Positions 1 through 5,106 of a DNA stretch of 6,408 nt are shown here, piece by piece. Position 1 is the stretch's first letter, and each line of letters starts with the position of its first letter. The stretch spans positions 1 through 6,408 of the forward strand of contig JAESUD010000231.1 of assembly GCA_016763335.1 (NCBI GenBank), in the 5' to 3' direction. Origin of the DNA: Emcibacteraceae bacterium (GTDB lineage: Bacteria > Pseudomonadota > Alphaproteobacteria > Sphingomonadales > Emcibacteraceae). The notes under the pieces were generated by a model. That model saw only the letters and a program-made list of their open reading frames with translations. It did not search any database and was not told the DNA's origin. The position numbers and the translations under genes are program-made.

Positions 1-230
1 TCTGTAATCTCCACGCCATATTTTGCCGCAGTTTCTTTTAAATCATCACAATAACCCTGATCTTTCGCCGCGTGCTCAAGATCAAATATCCGACTGTCCC
101 AGCTCGGCACCTGAACCCCGATATAACCAAGGGACGCTGCCCATTCGACAATAGCCTCAAAGCTGTTATAGGGTGTCTCATCCCCGACAAATTGTGCCAA
201 GAAAAGTGCTGGCCCCTTAATTTGTTTCAT
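1..230 (-). CDS. TIM-barrel sugar phosphate isomerase/epimerase-like protein, N-terminal part (3' end beyond window)
   Basis: Only the first 76 codons are in the window; the gene runs off the left edge. The translation begins MKQIKGPALFLAQFVGD, then ETPYNSFEAIVEWAASLGYIGVQVP, a first strand and helix followed by the 'A..LGY.GVQV' second strand typical of the COG1082 xylose-isomerase-like TIM-barrel (AP endonuclease 2) family. There is no signal peptide, so it is probably cytoplasmic. The ATG is at 230-228, 11 bp after the oxidoreductase stop, so the two genes almost certainly share a transcript. Family members act on keto/aldo sugars and inosose-type compounds, usually with a divalent metal. 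Beside Gfo/Idh/MocA and DUF1080 genes, some act on 3-keto sugars or their 2-hydroxyglycal products as epimerase or hydratase. The metal ligands lie outside the window, so the exact reaction is not shown here. Confidence 0.85.
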   Translation of the reverse strand, partial: MKQIKGPALFLAQFVGDETPYNSFEAIVEWAASLGYIGVQVPSWDSRIFDLEHAAKDQGYCDDLKETAAKYGVEIT

Positions 231-238
231 ATTCTAAT

Positions 239-242
239 TCCT
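239..242 (-). promoter_or_regulatory. Shine-Dalgarno site of the TIM-barrel gene overlapping the upstream stop codon
   Basis: On the minus strand TAA (244-242) runs directly into GGA, giving AGGA at 242-239, then 8 nt to the ATG at 230. The ribosome site overlaps the stop codon of the oxidoreductase gene. This supports tight coupling of the two genes and fixes the downstream start. Confidence 0.6.
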
Positions 243-1417
243 TAAAGCTCAATTTCCGTCCACTTATCATCTGAACCATTACTTTTCACCATTGCCTCAA
301 GAAAGGCCATACCCCGCACGGCTTCTTCAATGCCAATAAGGCCGTGCCCTCTATACTCCCCGTCAAAAGCGCGAATTTCTTCGGCGAACCCTGTATATAA
401 GTTAGCAAATGCCTCCAAATAACCTTCCGGATGACCTGATGGAACCCTGCACGCGCTATGGGCTTCTGCATATAAGTTATTTTTATCCACCCCGGCCGTG
501 TATGTCTGCATAACAGAGCCATGCGGCTTATGAAGGAGGACAAACGGTTCCATCTGGTGCCATTCAAGCCCGCCTTTTTCGCCGTATATTTTTATCGTAA
601 GTGCATTTTCCTCACCAGCGCAAACCTGACTTGCCGTAAGTGTTCCACTAGCTCCGTTTTTCATTTTAAACAGAACCGAACCATCATCATCAAGCTTGTG
701 CCCCTTTACATAGATATTCAAATCGGCACAAACCTGGCTCATAATATCGCCGGAAATATATTCCACCAGATTATGAGCATGTGTACCGATATCACCCATT
801 GCGCCGCATATGCCGGACCTTGTCGGATCATTGCGCCATTCCGCCTGTTTATTCTCATGCAGGTTTTCATCATATTGTGACAACCAGCCTTGCGGGTATT
901 CAACCAGAATTTTTCTAATCTCACCAAGCACCCCGCCCGCAACCATTGCCCGGGCCTGCTTAACCATTGGATAACCAAGATAAGTATGGGTAAGGCCATA
1001 AAGTAACCCCGTGCTTTGCACCAATTCACGAAGCTCTATCACCTCATCAAAATTAAGTGTCGCCGGCTTATCGGACATCACATGAAACCCCGCCAGAAGC
1101 GCGGCCTTGGCCGGTGGGAAATGCATATGGTTTGGCGTCACGATGGAAACAAAATCCATCCGCTCACCTTTTGGCAAGGCAGCTTCCGCTTTAATCATTT
1201 GTTCAAAGTCATCATAGACCCGCGCCGGATCAAGATAAAGTTCTGCACCAGTTCTTTTTGATTTTTCAGGATCACTACTGAATGATCCGCATACCAGCTC
1301 TATTTGATTATCGAGCCTCGCGGCCATACGATGTACTTCACCAATGAAGGAACCGGGCCCACCGCCGACCATTCCCATTTTTATTCTACGGTTCATTGAA
1401 CCTGTTTGATCAGACAT
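242..1417 (-). CDS. Gfo/Idh/MocA family NAD(P)-dependent oxidoreductase
   Basis: A 391-residue sugar-type dehydrogenase. The N-terminal Rossmann domain opens with the dinucleotide loop GGGPGSFIG (residues about 18-26); the beta-strand end VTPNHMH is near 94-99. The family's EKP motif appears as DKP at 116-118, whose Lys is the usual catalytic lysine. The C-terminal substrate domain contains GDIGTHAHNL (about 208-217), carrying the Asp and His that normally bind and deprotonate the sugar hydroxyl. Family members oxidise or reduce one hydroxyl/keto group of sugars, inositols or glycosides. There is no Tat or Sec signal, so it should be cytoplasmic. The ATG at 1417 is chosen because GGGAGG lies just upstream; a TTG directly before it would extend the protein by one residue, and an ATG at 1396 is a weaker alternative. 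It is divergent from lacI and likely controlled by it. The substrate is not readable from sequence; a glycoside 3-dehydrogenase or 3-keto reductase role is inferred from the neighbours. Confidence 0.92.
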   Translation of the reverse strand: MSDQTGSMNRRIKMGMVGGGPGSFIGEVHRMAARLDNQIELVCGSFSSDPEKSKRTGAELYLDPARVYDDFEQMIKAEAALPKGERMDFVSIVTPNHMHFPPAKAALLAGFHVMSDKPATLNFDEVIELRELVQSTGLLYGLTHTYLGYPMVKQARAMVAGGVLGEIRKILVEYPQGWLSQYDENLHENKQAEWRNDPTRSGICGAMGDIGTHAHNLVEYISGDIMSQVCADLNIYVKGHKLDDDGSVLFKMKNGASGTLTASQVCAGEENALTIKIYGEKGGLEWHQMEPFVLLHKPHGSVMQTYTAGVDKNNLYAEAHSACRVPSGHPEGYLEAFANLYTGFAEEIRAFDGEYRGHGLIGIEEAVRGMAFLEAMVKSNGSDDKWTEIEL

Positions 1418-1421
1418 CAAA

Positions 1422-1427
1422 CCTCCC
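1422..1427 (-). promoter_or_regulatory. Strong Shine-Dalgarno site of the oxidoreductase gene
   Basis: The minus strand reads GGGAGG at 1427-1422, followed by TTTG and ATG at 1417. The 4-nt spacing is short, but the match is nearly perfect and supports the ATG at 1417 over the one at 1396, which has only a weak AGG upstream. Confidence 0.55.
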
Positions 1428-1450
1428 TATTTCATATCTTGCTTATACTA

Positions 1451-1472
1451 AAAATGTAATCAATTACATTTT
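1451..1472. promoter_or_regulatory. Candidate operator of the LacI-family regulator (perfect 22-bp inverted repeat)
   Basis: AAAATGTAAT (1451-1460) and ATTACATTTT (1463-1472) are perfect reverse complements around a 2-bp centre, CA. It is the only long perfect palindrome in the divergent gap. Its even symmetry and core, TGTAAT-CA-ATTACA, suit a LacI-type dimer, though that family usually prefers a CG centre. It lies just upstream of the predicted lacI -35 box. On the other strand it lies directly upstream of a -10-like TATAAG (1447-1442), where the -35 box of the oxidoreductase promoter would be, although no good -35 match is visible there. Binding here could therefore govern both divergent transcripts and make the regulator autoregulated. 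This assignment is an inference from position and symmetry. Confidence 0.65.
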
Positions 1473-1474
1473 AA

Positions 1475-1503
1475 TTGGCAAGGGATATCTCCTTGTGTAA
1501 TAT
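1475..1503 (+). promoter_or_regulatory. Predicted sigma-70 promoter of the lacI-DUF1080 transcript
   Basis: TTGGCA (1475-1480, 5 of 6 to TTGACA) is followed after 17 bp by TAATAT (1498-1503, 4 of 6 to TATAAT). An overlapping TATGAT at 1501-1506 is a better -10 but has a 20-bp spacing. The leader to the ATG at 1556 would be about 45 nt and contains AGGA at 1544-1547, 8 nt before the start. Confidence 0.45.
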
Positions 1504-1555
1504 GATTAGATACACTTTAAAACGTAAGAAAGAGACTTAGGCTAGGAAAACCCTT

Positions 1556-2557
1556 ATGGCAACAATTCGTGATGTCTCTAAAATAGCTGGTGTCTCAGTC
1601 GCTACGGTATCGCGAACCATCAGTAAGCCTGACAAAGTTTCAGCGAAAACCCGTAAAATTGTCGAAGCCGCCATCATAGAAACTGATTATAAGCCGGACA
1701 TATTAGCACGCAATTTCAGAACCCGAAAATCATCAACCATTGTTGTTTTGGTGCCTGATATTGCCAACCCGTTTTTCTCGCGGGTTATCCGCGGCATTGA
1801 ACAAACCGCTCAAGGCCTTGGTTACGCTGTACTGCTCGGCGATACACAGGGCGATCGAAACCGTGAAATTACTTATGCCAATATGGTTAAAACGTCGCAA
1901 GCCGACGGCATCATTCAACTGGATAGCCATATTCCCTTTGAAAATGAAAATGGCCCTTACGTTCCAATCGTAAATATTTGTGATTGTGTTCGGGGCACAG
2001 ACATTCCGACAATTGAAATTGACAATGCTTTAGCGGCTGAAAAGATGACCGAATATCTTATTTCTCTTGGACATAAGAGCATTGCAATTATTACCGGCCC
2101 TGTTGATGCAACAATTACACAAGATAGACTTAGAGGGTATAAAAAGGCCTTAAAAAAAGCAAAAATTGATTTTGTTCCCGAAAATATAAGTGTTGGTGAT
2201 TATTCACTTCTATCTGGCACAACTTCAAGTCATGATCTTATGCAAAACACCCATCCGCCGAGCGCAATATTTTGTATGAATGATGAAATGGCTATTGGTG
2301 CAATTACCCAGTTAAAGAAAATGGGTTTGCGTATACCAGAAGATATTTCAGTTGCCGGATTTGACGACATCAGCTTTGCTGAATATTATGATCCGCCATT
2401 AACAACAGTTTCGCAACCCGCGGAGGAATTTGGCTCAAAAGCTATGCAAACTCTGTATAATATTATTAATAAAAATGATCTTATTCAAAAACATACATTT
2501 CTAGATTTTGAAATTATCATACGCAAAAGCACAGGACCATTTAAATATGAAACATAA
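1556..2557 (+). CDS. LacI-family transcriptional regulator
   Basis: This 333-residue protein matches the family in length and order. The N-terminal helix-turn-helix is MATIRDVSKIAGVSVATVSR (1-20), with the recognition helix SVATVSRTIS. The hinge helix is about 48-58 (PDILARNFRTR). The periplasmic-binding-protein-like sensor domain starts near 61 (STIVVLVPDIANPFFSRVIRG), and includes the effector-region motifs TQDRLRGYKKAL (188-199), FCMNDEMAIGA (239-249) and VAGFDDISFAEYYDPPLTTV (266-285). Such proteins are cytoplasmic dimers or tetramers that release DNA, or more rarely bind it, on meeting a sugar. The start has AGGA 8 nt upstream. It is divergent from the oxidoreductase gene and its 3' end overlaps the DUF1080 gene by 11 bp, so it probably controls the whole left module through the inverted repeat at 1451-1472. 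The effector is unknown; a disaccharide, glycoside or keto-sugar product is plausible. Confidence 0.95.
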   Translation: MATIRDVSKIAGVSVATVSRTISKPDKVSAKTRKIVEAAIIETDYKPDILARNFRTRKSSTIVVLVPDIANPFFSRVIRGIEQTAQGLGYAVLLGDTQGDRNREITYANMVKTSQADGIIQLDSHIPFENENGPYVPIVNICDCVRGTDIPTIEIDNALAAEKMTEYLISLGHKSIAIITGPVDATITQDRLRGYKKALKKAKIDFVPENISVGDYSLLSGTTSSHDLMQNTHPPSAIFCMNDEMAIGAITQLKKMGLRIPEDISVAGFDDISFAEYYDPPLTTVSQPAEEFGSKAMQTLYNIINKNDLIQKHTFLDFEIIIRKSTGPFKYET

Positions 2558-3323
2558 AATATATACCGTTATTTTTCTTTTTCTTGCTCAAACCTTAACA
2601 ACCCACGCCGCCGAAGAAAAATGGATTTCCTTGTTTAACGGTGAAAACCTTGACGGCTGGACCCCCAAATTTGTCGGTTTTGAAGCGGGCGTGAATTATA
2701 AAAACACCTTTCGCGTCACCGATGGGTATTTTACTGTTAATTACGACGAATATGAGGTTTTTGATAATAATTTCGGCCATATTTTTTACAAAGATAAATT
2801 CTCAAACTATATTTTAAAGTTGGAATACCGCATAAATGGCGCACAGACGCCTGGCGGCCCAACATGGGGAGTTCGCAATAACGGTATTATGATACACAGC
2901 CAATCAGCACATAGCATGGAAATTGATCAATTTTTCCCTCGCTCCATCGAAGTTCAACTTTTAAATGGTAACGATGAGGGAGAAACTCCAAACGGTAGTG
3001 TCTGTACACCCGGAACTCATATCGTCATGGACGGAAAACTCGTCACCCAGCACTGCATCAATTCAAACTCGGTTACCAACCGTGGTGAAGAGTGGGTCAA
3101 GGCAGAAGTAGAAGTAAGGGGCAATAAAGTTATCCGTCACAAAATAAACGGCATAGTGGTTATGGAATATACAAATCCACAAATTGATGCCCATGACGCT
3201 GAGACACCCGTTAATGATCTGGAGCACCTCACCCCACTAAAAGATGGATATATTGCTCTACAAGCAGAAAGCCAAGGATTTGATTTTCGTAATATAATGT
3301 TACTAAACTTGGATGAGAAATAA
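2547..3323 (+). CDS. Exported DUF1080 / 3-keto-disaccharide hydrolase-like protein
   Basis: A 258-residue protein with a signal peptide: KHK near the N-terminus, a hydrophobic stretch (IYTVIFLFLAQTL) and a likely signal peptidase I site near THA-A (residues 19-22). There is no lipobox Cys, so it should be a soluble periplasmic protein. The mature part starts with the hallmark WISLFNGENLDGW (26-38) and has GVRNNGIMIHSQ (108-119), PRSIEVQLLNG (131-141) and the C-terminal strand pair GYIALQAESQGFDFRNIMLLNL (234-255). These are classic features of the concanavalin-like DUF1080 fold (Pfam 3keto-disac_hyd). Characterised relatives cleave 3-keto-glycosides by hydrolysis or elimination. The ATG at 2547 is chosen over an in-frame ATG at 2508, since only 2547 places the signal peptide first, with AGGA (2533-2536) 10 nt upstream. 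It overlaps the lacI stop by 11 bp, implying translational coupling. The substrate is unproven. Confidence 0.9.
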   Translation: MKHKIYTVIFLFLAQTLTTHAAEEKWISLFNGENLDGWTPKFVGFEAGVNYKNTFRVTDGYFTVNYDEYEVFDNNFGHIFYKDKFSNYILKLEYRINGAQTPGGPTWGVRNNGIMIHSQSAHSMEIDQFFPRSIEVQLLNGNDEGETPNGSVCTPGTHIVMDGKLVTQHCINSNSVTNRGEEWVKAEVEVRGNKVIRHKINGIVVMEYTNPQIDAHDAETPVNDLEHLTPLKDGYIALQAESQGFDFRNIMLLNLDEK

Positions 3324-3341
3324 CCTTTCTCAAGCCTTTTT
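3314..3341 (+). terminator. Possible weak rho-independent terminator after the DUF1080 gene
   Basis: TGAGAAA (3314-3320) pairs perfectly with TTTCTCA (3326-3332) around the 5-nt loop TAACC, which includes the stop codon. Five T residues follow at 3337-3341, 4 nt after the stem. The stem is AT-rich and the T-tract is offset, so strength is doubtful. Read on the minus strand there is no T-tract, so it would not terminate the convergent glk transcript. Confidence 0.35.
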
Positions 3342-3342
3342 A

Positions 3343-4304
3343 TTATATAAAGATGCCGGAATAATAACCCGCGGCACCATACAATGCCGGGTGTTCTTCT
3401 AAAATCAGGTGTGTTTGAATATCTTTAACAAATGGCAGTCTTTCATTTTCTTCAAATTTTTCCCGAAAGCCACTCTCAAGGAAAAAATGTTTGATTTTTG
3501 GAAGAACGCCGCCAGAAAGATATACCCCGCCTGTTGCGTTAAATGTTCCCGCCATATCACTTGCAAAACAACCTAGCATTCCGGAAAACACCTTAAGTGT
3601 CTGGATACAATCTTCGTCTTTTCATCCGTTGCTTTTTGATTAATCTCAGCAGCATGTAATTTTAAGTAATGTTTGCCCTTAATCATGCCAAGTGCGTAAT
3701 ATATATTACTAAGCCCCCGACCTGAAACAAGGTCTTCAACCGAAAGGCGTTTATATTCTTTAGTCAAAACCGCAAATATTTCTTGTTCATGATCACCACT
3801 TGGTGAAAACCCAACATGACCGCCTTCACTGGCGATCGCCTGCCATTTTTCACCAGTTGACACCAAAGCCCCAACCCCGATGCCCGTCCCCGGACCAACG
3901 ACGATCTTATTACCTCGTGCGTCGCTTTTACCACCACCGATTTTTAAAAGCTGATCGTCGCGAAGAAGTGGCAACGAACATGCCTTGGCGCAAAAATCAT
4001 TGAGCACTTTCACTTCTTCCATTTTCAAAAAAGGGGCTAATTCCGATTGATTAAATTGCCAACTTCCGTTGGTCATACTGACTTCATCATTATTCACGGG
4101 TCCAGCAAACGCAATTGCCGCACGTTTCGGCTTGACGCCGGCATACTTAAGGTAATCTGAGATAGCATCTTCCAGATAAAGCCAGTTCTCTGTCGGTAAA
4201 ACCGACAGCTTTTCAAGCTTAATATCATTGTTTTCACTGATATTTGCTATTGCAAAACGAACATTCGTCCCGCCGATATCAGCAACCAGAAATTCTGAAC
4301 TCAT
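3343..4304 (-). pseudogene. glk: Glucokinase, frame broken near the C-terminus (pseudogene or sequence error)
   Basis: Glucokinase phosphorylates free glucose with ATP in the cytoplasm. The first frame (4304-3573, 243 residues) has the phosphate loop VADIGGTNVRFAI (7-19), IAFAGPVNNDEVSMTNGSW (64-82), the catalytic Asp in VLNDF (100-104), the adenosine loop GPGTGIGVG (137-145), SEGGHVGFSP (159-168; E and H bind glucose) and LVSGRGL (192-198). It then turns into nonfamily residues RHLRCFPEC and a TAG. The proper C-terminus continues in the -1 frame down to 3343: TLKVFSGMLGCFASDMAG, then GGVYLSGGVLPKI and HPALYGAAGYYSG. Adding one base near 3602-3605 restores a 320-residue protein, against 321 for E. 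coli Glk, so a single missing base explains everything. The gene follows pgl by 100 bp and has its own candidate promoter. Without the repair the product lacks the last quarter of the fold and is probably inactive. The downstream half has no start of its own that looks usable. Confidence 0.88.
3576..3621 (-). other. Interval that must contain the glk frameshift
   Basis: The downstream frame has its last upstream stop (TGA) at 3624-3622, and the upstream frame stops at TAG 3575-3573, so the switch must fall between them. Family similarity narrows it to about 3598-3612, where KIVS in one frame joins QTLKVFSG in the other. Only short runs (four A, four T) occur in the interval, and no X-XXY-YYZ slippery heptamer is in the correct frame. 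A lost base is therefore likelier than programmed frameshifting. Confidence 0.75.
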
Positions 4305-4331
4305 TTCGCTTTTTTATCCCTGTTAAAAATT

Positions 4332-4361
4332 AATATCAGCATTATCAATAGACATTGTCAA
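4332..4361 (-). promoter_or_regulatory. Predicted promoter in front of glk
   Basis: The minus strand has a perfect TTGACA (4361-4356) followed after 18 bp by GATATT (4337-4332, 4 of 6 to TATAAT). This would start transcription about 20 nt before the glk ATG at 4304, leaving GGGA (4320-4317) as a weak ribosome site. It would let glk be transcribed apart from zwf-pgl. Confidence 0.4.
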
Positions 4362-4363
4362 TA
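4340..4363. repeat. Two 11-bp direct repeats inside the glk promoter
   Basis: CATTATCAATA (4340-4350) and CATTGTCAATA (4353-4363) on the plus strand match at 10 of 11 positions and are 13 bp apart start to start. One copy contains the -35 hexamer and the other lies between the -35 and -10. The first also lies against a short palindrome, GAC-ATT-GTC (4351-4359). This arrangement fits a regulator binding site but could be chance in AT-rich DNA. Confidence 0.4.
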
Positions 4364-4404
4364 TTTGACGCAAAATCCGTATGCTTCATATGCCATACAG
4401 TCGT

Positions 4405-5100
4405 TTATTCCGCCCAATAAAGGCTGACAGGTACTTTATCCTGATGCAATAAGAGGCTCACTGGCAATTCAGCGGTTTGTTGCCTTTTTGCCTTTGTAAA
4501 TATTTCCAGCTTTTTTCTTCCGTAAAACAATAAAAATATTTTCCTACCGCTTAAAAGACAACTTAATGTCAGGCTCATTCTGGCTATATCACCACCGCCA
4601 CGGCGAACAGCATGACACAAATTTTTATTATTTAAATCCATGGCTATTTTTGTATCTTCAAGTCCCGGAAATAAGGACGCCACATGGCCGTCTTCCCCCA
4701 TACCAAGAAGAACAATATCGAGCGGCATTGGTAACAGCTTCAGTTTCTCTTCAGTTTCATTTTGTCCTAATATCGGATCATCCCCATTTGATTTTAAACC
4801 AATATATTTTGCGGATGCCGCCTTATTTTGCAGTAATGTTTCACGAATTAATTTTTCGTTGCTGTCTGGGTGATCCGGTTCAACCCACCTTTCATCCGTC
4901 GGGGCAAAAATAACTTTTTCCCAATCAAGCTCGACCTCCGATAGTTTCTCGTATAGCGGCCCCGGCGTTGTTCCGCCTGATAGTAGAACGGATGCCGCAT
5001 CTCTATCTGATATGCCGTCTTTAATTCCGACGACAACATCTTGTAAAAGTTGATCAATCAATAGATCACGGTCATCAAATTTATTTTCTGTAATATTCAT
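4405..5100 (-). CDS. pgl: 6-phosphogluconolactonase
   Basis: This cytoplasmic enzyme hydrolyses 6-phosphoglucono-1,5-lactone to 6-phosphogluconate, the step after Zwf. The 231-residue length is typical of the DevB/SugarP-isomerase-like Pgl family. Motifs in order are LLSGGTTPGPLYEKL (39-53, phosphate-binding loop), APTDERWVEPDHPDSNEKLI (66-85, DERWV plus S-N of the active site), LLGMGEDGHVASLFPG (131-146, with the catalytic His in DGH), and ARMSLTL (173-179). It ends in the usual LYWA-type strand. The ATG at 5100 lies 6 bp after the zwf stop, with only a poor GAG ribosome site, so its translation probably depends on ribosomes finishing zwf. In many proteobacteria edd follows directly; here the next gene is glk, 100 bp on. 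All expected residues are present, so an active enzyme is likely. Confidence 0.95.
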   Translation of the reverse strand: MNITENKFDDRDLLIDQLLQDVVVGIKDGISDRDAASVLLSGGTTPGPLYEKLSEVELDWEKVIFAPTDERWVEPDHPDSNEKLIRETLLQNKAASAKYIGLKSNGDDPILGQNETEEKLKLLPMPLDIVLLGMGEDGHVASLFPGLEDTKIAMDLNNKNLCHAVRRGGGDIARMSLTLSCLLSGRKIFLLFYGRKKLEIFTKAKRQQTAELPVSLLLHQDKVPVSLYWAE

Positions 5101-5106
5101 AACAAT

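Noticed and set aside
521..880. Plus-strand open frame of 119 codons
   Set aside because: It lies wholly inside the oxidoreductase gene on the opposite strand, has no ribosome site or family likeness, and is Cys/His/Ile-rich in the way antisense shadows are.
1479..1495. Inverted repeat CAAGG-7 nt-CCTTG in the divergent gap
   Set aside because: Five-base arms are expected by chance at this length, and it has no link to the stronger palindrome beside it.
2508..2546. Upstream ATG extension of the DUF1080 protein
   Set aside because: The 13 extra residues would precede the signal peptide and lie deep inside lacI; the ATG at 2547 has a better ribosome site and puts the signal sequence first.
3343..3591. 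An independent small gene starting at GTG 3591
   Set aside because: It begins in mid-fold of glucokinase with no ribosome site, and its whole length matches the C-terminal quarter of Glk.
3576..3621. Programmed -1 frameshifting in glk
   Set aside because: There is no in-frame X-XXY-YYZ heptamer and no obvious stimulatory hairpin in the interval, and glucokinases are not known to use recoding.
4566..4913. Plus-strand open frame of 115 codons
   Set aside because: It is antisense to the well-supported pgl gene and resembles no known protein.
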